From NCBI RefSeq assembly GCF_007971385.1, contig NZ_CP042434.1:1550001-1614000 (forward strand): a DNA stretch of 64,000 bases, written 5' to 3'. A program made the translations under genes and the position numbers. Each line of letters opens with the position of its first letter. The stretch's first letter is position 1. Source of the DNA: Arachidicoccus ginsenosidivorans. GTDB taxonomy: Bacteria > Bacteroidota > Bacteroidia > Chitinophagales > Chitinophagaceae. The notes under the pieces were generated by a model. That model ran no database searches. It saw nothing but the letters and a program-made list of their open reading frames with translations, and was not told the DNA's origin. Shown in pieces: positions 8,255 to 16,493 of the stretch.

Positions 8255-8986
8255 TTACAAGTTAAGATAGAAAGGATGCAGTAACTCCCTAAATTTTAAG
8301 GAATATTCTTGATTTGCGTCTCTAATATAGATTACTTCTTCTTCGAGATCTCCCTTTATACTGGTAAACAGTAACACAGATCTAAAAAAAGGTTTACCAT
8401 TCGCATTCGCTACTTTATAATGGCGTTTCAGATATAGTCCAACTAATCCAGCCTCCTGAACAAATGCCTCTGCCCTAGTATATGGCACCAATACCGCTAA
8501 AACACCATCCGCTTTGAGCAGCCCAGCCGCTCCTTCCAATAAATCCTTAAAATTCAAATCTGTACTATGAAGTGCACTATTTCTTTGTGCGTCAGGTGAT
8601 TTTAGATCACCCACATAAAATGGTGGGTTGGAGAAAATCAGGTCGTAGTGTCCAGTATTCGTTAACCCTTCCTTACTAAAACACTTAAAATCAATATGGA
8701 TGGCCTTTAAGCGTTCAGACCAGGGACTGGCTTTAAAATTCTCCGCTGCCTGGCTACAAGCGGCCTCGTCTAATTCCATCGCCTCAATTACCGCATGTGG
8801 GTCAACTTGCGCATACATCAGGCTAAGCAACCCGGTGCCAGTGCCGATATCTAAAACCTGGACCGGTTGCAGGTGGTACATTACCGGCAATAAAGCCCCA
8901 AAAAGGCAGGAATCCGTACATACCTTCATGGCTGACCTGTCTTGCCTGACTTCAAACTGCTTAAACCTGAAAAAATCATTCCCCAT
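8255..8986 (-). CDS. trmN6: tRNA1(Val) (adenine(37)-N6)-methyltransferase
   Basis: The 243-residue protein is a Rossmann-fold methyltransferase of the YfiC/TrmN6 family. It opens with FRFKQFEVRQDRSAMKVCTD, a stretch typical of the family. The SAM-binding loop DIGTGTG is at 46-52 and the N6-adenine catalytic motif NPPF at 120-123. It methylates A37 of tRNA1(Val). A minus-strand TATTTTTG element ends 5 nt before the ATG, so the mRNA may be leaderless. It is divergent from gatC across a perfect long palindrome. Confidence 0.9.
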   Translation of the reverse strand: MGNDFFRFKQFEVRQDRSAMKVCTDSCLFGALLPVMYHLQPVQVLDIGTGTGLLSLMYAQVDPHAVIEAMELDEAACSQAAENFKASPWSERLKAIHIDFKCFSKEGLTNTGHYDLIFSNPPFYVGDLKSPDAQRNSALHSTDLNFKDLLEGAAGLLKADGVLAVLVPYTRAEAFVQEAGLVGLYLKRHYKVANANGKPFFRSVLLFTSIKGDLEEEVIYIRDANQEYSLKFRELLHPFYLNL

Positions 8987-8991
8987 TCAGG

Positions 8992-8999
8992 CAAAAATA
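8992..8999 (-). promoter_or_regulatory. -7 element of trmN6
   Basis: On the minus strand this reads TATTTTTG (consensus TAnnTTTG). Only 5 nt separate it from the ATG at 8986, so transcription would begin at or very near the start codon. Confidence 0.55.
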
Positions 9000-9021
9000 G
9001 ATGATTCTGCTTTCCAACAGT

Positions 9022-9085
9022 GCTTAGGTTCCCAATTTATTGGCTAGGCGGCCCACCGCCCATCCAATAAATTGGGAACCTAAGC
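9022..9085. repeat. Perfect 22-bp palindrome between divergent trmN6 and gatC promoters
   Basis: Arms 9022-9043 and 9064-9085 are exact reverse complements. The 20-nt loop contains a further GGCGG-CCCA-CCGCC hairpin. It lies between the -7 elements of two divergent genes and covers the regions where both -33 elements should lie, so it is not at the end of either gene. It could be a regulator site, a cruciform, or a small mobile repeat. Confidence 0.85.
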
Positions 9086-9095
9086 CGCAAAACTT

Positions 9096-9103
9096 TATTT
9101 TTG
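9096..9103 (+). promoter_or_regulatory. -7 element of gatC
   Basis: TATTTTTG (consensus TAnnTTTG) ends 4 nt before the gatC ATG. A TTG at 9072-9074, inside the palindrome's right arm, could be the -33 element with 21-nt spacing. Confidence 0.55.
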
Positions 9104-9107
9104 TCCT

Positions 9108-9401
9108 ATGGTAGCAATTACAGATCAACTCATAGATGATTTAACACATCTCTCCAGGTTAAGTTTTGACGAAACTGAGAAGGAAGCCATCAAAACCGAT
9201 ATGGAGCAAATGGTGCTGTTTGTAGAAAAGCTAAAGGAGGTTGATACCACTGGTGTAGCCCCTTTACTGCATATCACCCCTAATCAGAATATCTTCAGGG
9301 AAGATATAGTAGAAGGTAGTATTTCAAGAGAAGAGGCCCTACAAAATGTGCCTAAAACGGATGGCACTTATATCCAGGTGCCCAAAGTCATCAAAAAATA
9401 A
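9108..9401 (+). CDS. gatC: Asp-tRNA(Asn)/Glu-tRNA(Gln) amidotransferase subunit C
   Basis: The 97-residue protein matches GatC: an N-terminal helical segment (DQLIDDLTHLSRLSF), then MEQMVLFVEKLKEVDT with the central VAPLLH, and a C-terminal QVPKVIKK. GatC clamps GatA to GatB in the GatCAB complex, which converts Glu-tRNA(Gln) and Asp-tRNA(Asn) to the amide forms. gatA and gatB are not in this window. It starts an apparent three-gene operon with an ABC ATPase (16-bp gap) and an adenosyltransferase. Confidence 0.9.
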   Translation: MVAITDQLIDDLTHLSRLSFDETEKEAIKTDMEQMVLFVEKLKEVDTTGVAPLLHITPNQNIFREDIVEGSISREEALQNVPKTDGTYIQVPKVIKK

Positions 9402-9417
9402 TTAAACCAGTCATTAT

Positions 9418-10137
9418 ATGTCAGGCATTATTCATTTAGACAAAATAGAAAAGCAATATTACATGGGTGGCCATGGTATACCCATTCTAAAAGGCCTTTC
9501 CCTGGATATCTATAAAAATGAATATGTAGCCCTCATGGGACCTTCAGGTAGTGGAAAAAGCACCTTAATGAACATATTAGGCTGTTTAGATACGCCGACT
9601 GGAGGCAGTTATGTCCTCAATGGGCAGGATGTAAGCAAAATGGCTGATGATCAACTAGCCGACATCCGAAATGTTGAAATCGGATTTGTCTTCCAGCAGT
9701 TCAACTTACTGCCCAGATTGACCGCTGCAGAAAATGTGGCTTTACCCCTGATTTATGCCGGGGTGGGCAAAGAAGAAAGAATAGCCAGGGCTGTAGCAGC
9801 CCTGGAAAAAGTTGGACTGGGAGACCGCAGCCATCACAAGTCCAATGAGATGAGTGGAGGCCAGATCCAGCGTGTTGCCATCGCAAGGGCCATTATTAAT
9901 AATCCGGCAATCTTACTGGCAGACGAGCCAACCGGTAACCTGGATTCAAAGACCTCCGTAGAGGTCATGGAGATTTTCTCACAGATACAGGCCGCTGGCA
10001 ATACAGTTGTATTGGTAACGCATGAAGAAGACATTGCAGAATACGCCAAAAGAGTTATCCGTTTAAAAGATGGCATTATAGAATCAGATGCCTTAAACGA
10101 ACATCAAACATTGACCAAATCCACTGCAAACATTTAA
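9418..10137 (+). CDS. ABC transporter ATP-binding protein (MacB/LolD type)
   Basis: The 239-residue ATPase shows Walker [10 protein letters not shown] near 41-49, the Q-loop VFQQFNLLP, signature MSGGQ, Walker B ILLADEP with GNLD, and the switch His in VTHEE. The family energises MacB/FtsX-type permeases that act on lipoproteins, peptides or drugs from the periplasmic side. No permease gene is adjacent, so the partner is encoded elsewhere and the substrate is unknown. It follows gatC by 16 bp. Confidence 0.88.
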   Translation: MSGIIHLDKIEKQYYMGGHGIPILKGLSLDIYKNEYVALMGPSGSGKSTLMNILGCLDTPTGGSYVLNGQDVSKMADDQLADIRNVEIGFVFQQFNLLPRLTAAENVALPLIYAGVGKEERIARAVAALEKVGLGDRSHHKSNEMSGGQIQRVAIARAIINNPAILLADEPTGNLDSKTSVEVMEIFSQIQAAGNTVVLVTHEEDIAEYAKRVIRLKDGIIESDALNEHQTLTKSTANI

Positions 10138-10162
10138 AATAAGCAATCAGTTAAATTAATAC

Positions 10163-10756
10163 GTGGCAAAAATATATACAAGAACGGGAGACAAAGGAAC
10201 AACGGGATTAATCGGCGGAACAAGAATTTCAAAGGGCGCATTACAAGTTGAATGTTATGGTACACTAGATGAACTAAATGCACATTTAGGCCTATTAATC
10301 TGTCAATTGCAAAAAGCAGCCATCGATAAGCCCACTAAAGTGCTGGTTAATATCCAAAAACAATTGTTCGACATGGGCGCCGTTTTGGCGCTCGATCCTG
10401 GTAAAGGGGAGAAATTTAACCTCCCTATGATCTCATCCACAGATATTACCAATTTGGAGCTGGAGATCGATGAAATGAACTTTCACCTGCCAAAAATGAC
10501 CCATTTTATCCTACCAGGAGGTCATCCGGTAGTTGCCCAGGCACATATCGTCCGAGCTGTCTGCAGAAGGGCGGAAAGATTATGTGTGGCCTTTGTTGAA
10601 GCGCAGCCACTCACAGAAGATAATTTTGCTGTAAAATCCTACCCACTGATTATCCAGTTTTTGAACCGCCTCAGTGATTATTTTTTTGTGCTAAGCCGCT
10701 ATATAGGGCATCTACTCAATATCCCGGAGAATAAATGGATACCTGAAAAGCAGTAA
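10163..10756 (+). CDS. pduO: Cob(I)yrinic acid a,c-diamide / cob(I)alamin adenosyltransferase, PduO type
   Basis: The 197-residue protein starts at GTG and has the PduO signature at the N-terminus: YTRTGDKGTTGLIGG, then YGTLDELNAHLG. The helix-bundle active-site segment FILPGG is followed by AHIVRAVCRRAER. It transfers the adenosyl group of ATP to reduced cobalamin, giving coenzyme B12. It follows the ABC ATPase by 25 bp, and its end faces the lolD end 22 bp away. No other B12 gene is in the window. Confidence 0.9.
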   Translation: MAKIYTRTGDKGTTGLIGGTRISKGALQVECYGTLDELNAHLGLLICQLQKAAIDKPTKVLVNIQKQLFDMGAVLALDPGKGEKFNLPMISSTDITNLELEIDEMNFHLPKMTHFILPGGHPVVAQAHIVRAVCRRAERLCVAFVEAQPLTEDNFAVKSYPLIIQFLNRLSDYFFVLSRYIGHLLNIPENKWIPEKQ

Positions 10757-10778
10757 AACAACCGTATTATTCGTCAGA

Positions 10779-11447
10779 TTAATTTTCCATAATCAGGCCA
10801 TCACTCATTCTGAGGATCCTGTCACTCATTTCAGCAAGTTGGGCATTATGGGTCACAATTAAAAAAGTCTGATTAAACTGTTTTCTCAGATCCAAAAACA
10901 AATCATGCAGTTCTTTAGCATTGTGACTATCTAGGTTGCCAGTAGGTTCGTCTGCAAATACAATATCTGGCTTATTAATCAGTGCTCTGGCTACAGCCAC
11001 TCTTTGCTGTTCCCCGCCGCTGAGTTCATGGGGTTTATTTTCCAGCCGGTGAGAAAGCCCCAAAGTATCCAGGAGTCTTTTTGCCTCATTCTCAACATCT
11101 TTTTTGCGATAACCGGCAAGCCAGCCGGGGATACAGACATTTTCCAGCGCAGAGAATTCCGGCAATAAATGATGAAACTGGAAGACAAAACCTATGTGCT
11201 TATTCCTAAAAGCCGCTAGTCGTTTGTCACGCAACTGATGGAAAGCCTGCCCATTGAGAAAACATTCCCCCCTGTCACTGCTGTCAAGTGTCCCTAAAAT
11301 GTGCAATAGCGTGCTTTTCCCAGCGCCAGATGAGCCTACAATGGATACGATCTCGCCCTTTTGTATCTCTAAGCTGACCCCTTTGAGCACCTCTAACTGA
11401 TTATATCTTTTATGAATATCAACGGCTTTTAGCATAATATTTGACAC
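10779..11447 (-). CDS. lolD: Lipoprotein-releasing ABC transporter ATP-binding protein
   Basis: The 222-residue ATPase has Walker A GSSGAGKST, the LolD-like Q-loop region FQFHHLLPEFSALENV, signature LSGGEQQR, Walker [13 protein letters not shown] and switch VTHNA. LolD works with LolC/LolE to extract lipoproteins from the inner membrane. The frame can start at GTG 11447 or at ATG 11435 (MLKAVDIHKRY), and the ATG fits the family better. A TATGTTTG promoter element on the minus strand lies at 11457-11464. No permease is adjacent. Confidence 0.85.
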   Translation of the reverse strand: MSNIMLKAVDIHKRYNQLEVLKGVSLEIQKGEIVSIVGSSGAGKSTLLHILGTLDSSDRGECFLNGQAFHQLRDKRLAAFRNKHIGFVFQFHHLLPEFSALENVCIPGWLAGYRKKDVENEAKRLLDTLGLSHRLENKPHELSGGEQQRVAVARALINKPDIVFADEPTGNLDSHNAKELHDLFLDLRKQFNQTFLIVTHNAQLAEMSDRILRMSDGLIMEN

Positions 11448-11456
11448 TAATTAATG

Positions 11457-11464
11457 CAAACATA
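11457..11464 (-). promoter_or_regulatory. -7 element of lolD
   Basis: On the minus strand this reads TATGTTTG (TAnnTTTG). It lies 9 nt before the GTG and 21 nt before the ATG candidate start. No clear -33 element is seen. Confidence 0.4.
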
Positions 11465-11526
11465 GGGCAAAATTATGTTTTTTAAATAATTTAACGATAT
11501 GTTAATTCATTGGAGGCCAAATGATA

Positions 11527-11557
11527 TTTGGTAGTTCCGATTGATAACTTACATTTG
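11527..11557 (+). promoter_or_regulatory. Promoter of the DUF2795 gene (TTTG-N19-TACATTTG)
   Basis: TTTG at 11527-11530 and TACATTTG at 11550-11557 are separated by exactly 19 nt. This places the transcript start near 11560 and decides the gene start at 11580. Confidence 0.8.
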
Positions 11558-11579
11558 CCGAAATTTAAAACCGAAAGCT

Positions 11580-11801
11580 ATGTTTTGGACTTTAGAATTA
11601 GCCAGCTACCTAGAAGACGCTCCCTGGCCCGCCAGCAAGGATGAGTTAATTGACTTCGCTATTCGTTCCGGCGCTCCTATTGAAGTGGTGGAAAACCTCC
11701 AGGAATTAGAATATGAAGGTGAGGTTTACGAAAGTATTGAAGATATCTGGCCAGACTATCCTAGTCAGGAAGACTTCATGTTTAATGAAGATGAATATTA
11801 G
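11580..11801 (+). CDS. DUF2795 domain-containing protein
   Basis: The small acidic protein has 73 residues, beginning MFWTLELASYLEDAPWPASK and ending in EDFMFNEDEY. It matches the DUF2795 family, conserved across Bacteroidota and without a known function. The in-frame ATG upstream (11541) lies inside the promoter, so 11580 is chosen. It is a monocistronic unit with its own promoter and a strong terminator at 11827-11874. Confidence 0.85.
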   Translation: MFWTLELASYLEDAPWPASKDELIDFAIRSGAPIEVVENLQELEYEGEVYESIEDIWPDYPSQEDFMFNEDEY

Positions 11802-11826
11802 GCTTGAAAGAAAGCAAATAAATAAT

Positions 11827-11874
11827 AAAAAACTATCCTAGAACAAAATCGTTCAATCATAGGATAGTTTTTTT
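11827..11874. terminator. Bidirectional-type terminator after the DUF2795 gene
   Basis: The arm AAAAAACTATCCTA (11827-11840) pairs with TAGGATAGTTTTTT, which runs into the T tract ending at 11874; an inner GAAC/GTTC stem lies in the loop. It closes the DUF2795 transcript. The rest of the gene-free stretch up to 12281 holds only the second hairpin at 12145-12199. Confidence 0.8.
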
Positions 11875-12144
11875 GTGCATACATTTATCAAACTCGCCAT
11901 AAAAAAACTGGTGCTTTGAAAAATTAATGCCAAAAGACCAAAGTTAAACACCATTAGCTGCGTATTAAGATTACGCGAACCAATCCTTCCTAGAGGCTTT
12001 TCAGAAAATAGACTGCTCTACTAAAATGGGCAAACAAGTTTAAAAGCAATTGTAACCCCATCTGTGTAATTTTATTTACGGCCAACCATAGCGCCCTTCG
12101 CAGATATACAAACAACACTAATTCATTCTAATTTATCGCCATTA

Positions 12145-12199
12145 CCCTAAAACAAAAGCTGGCCTGCAAATTAATTGCAGGCCAGCTTTTGTTTTAGGG
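12145..12199. terminator. Perfect 25-bp hairpin, probable terminator of the gld operon
   Basis: Arms 12145-12169 and 12175-12199 are exact reverse complements around a 5-nt loop (ATTAA). The GC-rich core AGCTGGCCTGCA is flanked by A and T runs, so it can act in either direction. It lies about 80 bp beyond the end of the barrel gene that closes the gldKLMN series. Confidence 0.75.
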
Positions 12200-12281
12200 T
12201 TTATTTCACCCTCACATAAATCAGATATTAAAATAGAGCAATGTATAATATGCCTGGATTTTATTTTAATTAATATCCCCT

Positions 12282-12938
12282 TTACCAAAGTTCTTCCAGT
12301 CTCAGCTTGCTTAATCTAAAGGCAGCACCCAACTGAATGGTATAATAACGGCTAGGGCTATTAGAGCTTTCATAAAAATCGATACTATGGGAGAACTCTC
12401 GGCGACTACCTTCAGCAAAGATCTGGATATTTGGATTCACCAAATACCTAACACCAATCCCCCCTCTGAAATTAAATCCATTATCATTGGGTTTACTATA
12501 ATCCGCTCCATTTCTCTGGTAGCCGGTCAGGCTATAAAACCCTCCACCCATAAAAATATAAGGGGAGACCTTATGCGTGGTCAGGTCCAGAAAATTGTAT
12601 TCCGGTAATACAGACACCTCAAAGATATTTGTTTTGAACTGCCCCGACCTGTTAGTGCCGTCAATACTTTCTTCTCCATTATCCTTTGAGAGACTACCAT
12701 AGGTAAATGTAGCCCGCACATTGAAATTTTTCACCACATCATAACGGTAGAAGGCCTCAAAACTAGGATGACTTTCCTTAAAGGTAAAAGCCGTTTTATT
12801 CATAAAACCACTGTAGTTCATCATTCCCACACTAACACCGATCTGACTTCGTTGTCCAAAATCCAACACTTGCGCAGAAGCACCCACTGCCATTCCCATA
12901 AAGGCGATCAGCAGTGACAATATCAATTTGTTTTTCAT
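12282..12938 (-). CDS. Outer-membrane beta-barrel protein downstream of gldN
   Basis: The 218-residue protein has a signal peptide (MKNKLILSLLIAFMGMAVGA, cleaved near ASAQ). Its alternating hydrophobic strands and aromatic-rich ends are typical of an 8-strand-type barrel (VSPYIFMGGGFYSL, YYTIQLGAAFRLSKL). It resembles the porin-like/DUF6089 barrels of Bacteroidota, but I cannot place it exactly. The gap to gldN is 13 bp, which suggests cotranscription with the type IX secretion/gliding motor genes. A role in that machinery is inference from position only. Confidence 0.75.
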   Translation of the reverse strand: MKNKLILSLLIAFMGMAVGASAQVLDFGQRSQIGVSVGMMNYSGFMNKTAFTFKESHPSFEAFYRYDVVKNFNVRATFTYGSLSKDNGEESIDGTNRSGQFKTNIFEVSVLPEYNFLDLTTHKVSPYIFMGGGFYSLTGYQRNGADYSKPNDNGFNFRGGIGVRYLVNPNIQIFAEGSRREFSHSIDFYESSNSPSRYYTIQLGAAFRLSKLRLEELW

Positions 12939-12951
12939 AATAGGTTCTTTG

Positions 12952-13989
12952 TTAATTTGCTGCGGAAGGCTTCTCCCACATTTGTTTACTTAGGTTATTG
13001 AGTTCATTTTGAATCTGACTTGCCTGAGAGGCGGTTAGTGGCCATTTTGTATAACCATTAGCCGCGTCCAGGGACGATTTTATTATGGTGCTTTTAAACA
13101 AGCGGTTCTCAAATACTTGTTCCCAACTCAGCCGTCCTCCAGCATTCAGGGGATTGGGGATCAGTGTCCTGACCAGCTTTGTACGTAGGTCAGGATAATA
13201 TATCCAAAAGGCAGCATGTTCGCTGTTGTCCATCACTTCTCCAGTGGACATTGTATAATTAATCAAGGGAGCGATGCCCAGAATCCTGACATAGGTTTTT
13301 CCGTCTCGTTTATTAAACACCCACTCCTCTTTGATTCTGTATTTGTAAATAGAATCCGCTGAGATTTCTTTATGACGGACTTGATACCCGACTATATTTC
13401 CATCCAGGTCATAAGAGGCTGAAGTATCGGTTCCACCACCAAAGGCAGCCATCGCCTGATCAAAGGTAATGGGTGTGGTAAAACGGTCGTCAATTGGACT
13501 GAAGGCCTGAACACTATCATTTTTAATAGCATCAATCATCACATTGATCAGTCTTGTGGTATTCTCTCCATCAATGGAAGAATTATAGAAATAAGGCAAA
13601 TTGGCCCTGTCCCTGGCATCAATCACACGCCACACTCTGACCCGATATAACGCATCTGTTGAGTACAGCGGCGTGTAAGGCAGCGGCGTCGCTGTGCTGT
13701 CACCTGCATTATCGGCCAGGATATTATCTCTTCTCATGGAAGGCTTTGCCCCATTAATCAGTTCATTGCCTGAAGAGTCTTTAATCACTTCAATAGGCAG
13801 ATTCTGCAATAACCCACTGGTGTCACTGGTAACACCACCATTATAACCGCTATTATCCGGTAATTCTGTGGTATCTCTTGGCGGCACACTAGTCCTTTTT
13901 TTCACAGGCGGTGTGTCATAGGCCGATTGCGCTTCGCCGTACACGCCTAATGTCATCCCGCATATCAATAATAAAATTAGCTTTCTCAT
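12952..13989 (-). CDS. gldN: Gliding motility / type IX secretion protein GldN
   Basis: The 345-residue exported protein (signal MRKLILLLICGMTLGVYGEA) has a Pro/Thr/Asp-rich linker and then the GldN/PorN core beginning around YRVRVWRVIDARDRANLPYF. It includes VRILGIAPL and WIYYPDLR, and ends with a helical NELNNLSKQMWEKP. GldN forms periplasmic rings with GldK beneath the outer membrane in the type IX secretion system. It is last in the gldK-L-M-N order and 31 bp after gldM. Confidence 0.93.
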   Translation of the reverse strand: MRKLILLLICGMTLGVYGEAQSAYDTPPVKKRTSVPPRDTTELPDNSGYNGGVTSDTSGLLQNLPIEVIKDSSGNELINGAKPSMRRDNILADNAGDSTATPLPYTPLYSTDALYRVRVWRVIDARDRANLPYFYNSSIDGENTTRLINVMIDAIKNDSVQAFSPIDDRFTTPITFDQAMAAFGGGTDTSASYDLDGNIVGYQVRHKEISADSIYKYRIKEEWVFNKRDGKTYVRILGIAPLINYTMSTGEVMDNSEHAAFWIYYPDLRTKLVRTLIPNPLNAGGRLSWEQVFENRLFKSTIIKSSLDAANGYTKWPLTASQASQIQNELNNLSKQMWEKPSAAN

Positions 13990-14020
13990 TAGAATATTCC
14001 CCTCTTTATATAATTTCTAT

Positions 14021-15544
14021 TTAATACAGATTAAAGGCGATCGGTGCCAGGGTTCTGGAACCACCCGGACCTTTAGCCCTGATTTCATCGATAGTAATCG
14101 TACTTCCAGGTTTTGCTCTTTCGATCAAAGATCTGGCAGCGCCAAATGTATTACCAGTAACAGACTTATGCATAAATTCCGGATAACCGGCTCCGGCAAA
14201 AGTCATGGTAAAACTCGTTACCGTAAATTTCACCCCTTCAAATACAAAATTCTCCAGTTCCGCTCTGACACCAGCCTGTGCTTTAAAGGCATTAACAGAC
14301 ATTCTGCCACCTTTGCTTGCCCCTACCATTGCCGTAGGTGTCGGCACCGTCTTCACACGGAAAACAAAGTTTTCACTGGATTTGCCATCCGTAACATGTA
14401 AATGCGCCTCCCCAGGTTTAGAAGGACGTGCAATAAACTTGCCATGTCCCTCTGATACGATGGATCCCTGATCCATTGAAACGCGCATATTTTCCGCGCC
14501 TCGGCCATTACCACCACCAACAGAGATCGGGTTATCCAGCCCGATATAAAGCACTTTAACCGCGTCCGCACTTACCGTAATACCTGTCGGAGAGCCCACT
14601 GTATATTGAATATCTTTGGTTAATGTAGCCGTTGAGCCATCTGGCTTCAAAAAGGATATATTGACTTTCTTGGTATAAGTTCCTGGACTGCCGGCCGTTG
14701 TTTTATATTCTGCCATCCCATTAGCATTGAGTGGTACTGGTTGACCGTCAATGGTCACCGTAGGTCTAGCTCCTTTACTAAAGGCCCCAACCCCGGCTGA
14801 GATCGTAAACTCCTGCCCCGGAAGTAAATATTGGGTATTGGCCGATGCCAATGCCTGAAATTCATCATATACCACCTGCACCTGTCCGATCTTGTTATGA
14901 CAGAAAAGGACGACTTGCGCCTCTGCATTCTTCACATCATTTTGGAACTTTGTCAAAATGGTAAGGGCGGCTATGGTGGGTGTCATCCTAAAATAGGCGG
15001 CTGCCCAGGTTCTATTGCTTTTTTCCTGCACAACCGGCATAGACAAATCAATGGGGAGCGTACTTTTAAATTGCTCATTGATCTCTGGATCAATGGCTAA
15101 AATGTTCTTTTTGTATTCTGCGAGTTTCTGATATAAAGTATCCCCCACTTTCCCGTCATCCAAAATATTGGTTGGTACATCCAGGTCATCCTCACTGTAG
15201 GTTGTATCTCCTTTGGCAGGATTATAACCCGATGCTCTTTTTAAGCGTTCCTTAACTGCGTCAATATAAGCATACATCCCATCCGACAATGTCTTAGCCT
15301 GCTGGGCTTTAGGCGCCCATATGGCCGCCAGTTTCGCAGAGGCCGGATTTTTCAGCTTTTCCTGAAGCGAAGTAAACAAGGTCTGATTTTTCTGATCAAT
15401 GGTTTGAATAGAATTCTCCAGACTGTTATTTACAGTACGAAAGGCATTTAATATTTCGGACGATACATTCAGCGCCAAAAGGGCAGTCAACACCAAATAC
15501 ATCAGGTTGATCATTTTCTGCCGCGGCTCCCTAGGTATTGCCAT
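14021..15544 (-). CDS. gldM: Gliding motility / type IX secretion motor protein GldM
   Basis: The 507-residue protein begins MAIPREPRQKMINLMYLVLT and has one N-terminal transmembrane helix (about 11-30). A long periplasmic helical D1 region follows, then successive beta domains rich in Gly and Thr, ending with SRTLAPIAFNLY. With GldL it forms the proton-driven rotary motor whose periplasmic shaft drives secretion and gliding. A 225-bp spacer separates it from gldL, unusually long within this gene set, so a separate promoter for gldMN is possible. Confidence 0.95.
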   Translation of the reverse strand: MAIPREPRQKMINLMYLVLTALLALNVSSEILNAFRTVNNSLENSIQTIDQKNQTLFTSLQEKLKNPASAKLAAIWAPKAQQAKTLSDGMYAYIDAVKERLKRASGYNPAKGDTTYSEDDLDVPTNILDDGKVGDTLYQKLAEYKKNILAIDPEINEQFKSTLPIDLSMPVVQEKSNRTWAAAYFRMTPTIAALTILTKFQNDVKNAEAQVVLFCHNKIGQVQVVYDEFQALASANTQYLLPGQEFTISAGVGAFSKGARPTVTIDGQPVPLNANGMAEYKTTAGSPGTYTKKVNISFLKPDGSTATLTKDIQYTVGSPTGITVSADAVKVLYIGLDNPISVGGGNGRGAENMRVSMDQGSIVSEGHGKFIARPSKPGEAHLHVTDGKSSENFVFRVKTVPTPTAMVGASKGGRMSVNAFKAQAGVRAELENFVFEGVKFTVTSFTMTFAGAGYPEFMHKSVTGNTFGAARSLIERAKPGSTITIDEIRAKGPGGSRTLAPIAFNLY

Positions 15545-15769
15545 AATTTATTTAATTTCTAATTTTTAGCTACTGATAATTAATATTCTACCGCTGAGAC
15601 CTATTTGGTGAATTAAACTAAATCCCTCCATTCTTAGGATCCTCAGATAAATACGCAAGATGTCAATGCTGTTTCCGATCCTTTCGTCGCAATTCTCCTT
15701 TTCCCCTTTTATCAAGGTTAAGCTTAGAGAAAATGCCATTAAAACAACGGAACCATTAATTGCTTGTTT

Positions 15770-16405
15770 TTATTTTTGCCCCTGCATGGCAGAGAGCATG
15801 CCACCATAAACCTGATTGAGCTTAGCCAGATTTTCCGCCAACTGCCCAATTTGCGCCTGGGTTTTCTTCGCATCATCTGCGCTGGTTACCAGTGCCTGAG
15901 ACGTTTCCGCCAGCTTTGCATAGAAACTGTTCATGGAAGTCAAAGAAGCGGTCGCTTCCTGCAATTTCTGCATATATTCCTCTGTATTGGCCATAGAGTT
16001 GCTGGCTGTACTGATTCTTTGGATACTGGCTTCCAGATTCTTAAACCCATCGCTTAACCGGTTCATAGAGTCTGGTGTGATATCTGCGTCCTTCAGCATA
16101 TTATCCACAGCTGCCAAAGCGGAAGGCTGCGCCGCCTGCCCACCTGATTTACCAAATTTTACATCATCCCCGATGGGAATACCCATTTCATCTACGGCCT
16201 TCGGCGGTGCAAAAATATAGAGCAGGCCAAAACTCATAAACACAAAGGCTTCTGTGTATAAGCCAAAATTCAGCCAACCATTGGCAGAACCAAAAGGTGC
16301 TGTATGGGTGATTTTAAACAGGGCGCCTAATAAAACCGGCACAGCGGCAAAAGAATAAACGATCTCTAGGAAACGATCAATTGGCCTTACTTTTTCTACT
16401 GCCAT
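15770..16405 (-). CDS. gldL: Gliding motility / type IX secretion motor protein GldL
   Basis: The 211-residue protein has two transmembrane helices near residues 13-33 and 44-66 (LEIVYSFAAVPVLLGALFKI; LYTEAFVFMSFGLLYIFAPP). A cytoplasmic, largely helical tail follows (VDNMLKDADITPDSMNRLSD and onward). GldL helices surround the GldM dimer in the inner membrane and conduct protons; a conserved Glu in the second helix (TEAFVF) fits the family. It is preceded by gldK, with a hairpin in the gap, and followed by gldM. Confidence 0.93.
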   Translation of the reverse strand: MAVEKVRPIDRFLEIVYSFAAVPVLLGALFKITHTAPFGSANGWLNFGLYTEAFVFMSFGLLYIFAPPKAVDEMGIPIGDDVKFGKSGGQAAQPSALAAVDNMLKDADITPDSMNRLSDGFKNLEASIQRISTASNSMANTEEYMQKLQEATASLTSMNSFYAKLAETSQALVTSADDAKKTQAQIGQLAENLAKLNQVYGGMLSAMQGQK

Positions 16406-16452
16406 AATCAGGAGTATTTATTTTTAATGATTATTTATGTATTTACAATAAA

Positions 16453-16480
16453 CAGCACCAGCCGTTGCCGGTAGGTGCTG
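16453..16480 (-). terminator. Intercistronic hairpin between gldK and gldL
   Basis: On the minus strand CAGCACC pairs with GGTGCTG. An inner CCG-GCAA-CGG stem is capped by a GNRA-type GCAA loop, and a short T-rich stretch follows. It could attenuate transcription or stabilise the gldK mRNA; it is not a classical terminator with a long U tract. Confidence 0.45.
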
Positions 16481-16493
16481 CAGATATATTAAA

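Noticed and set aside
11541..11579. Upstream start for the DUF2795 gene
   Set aside because: This stretch contains the -7 promoter element; the family begins at the ATG at 11580.
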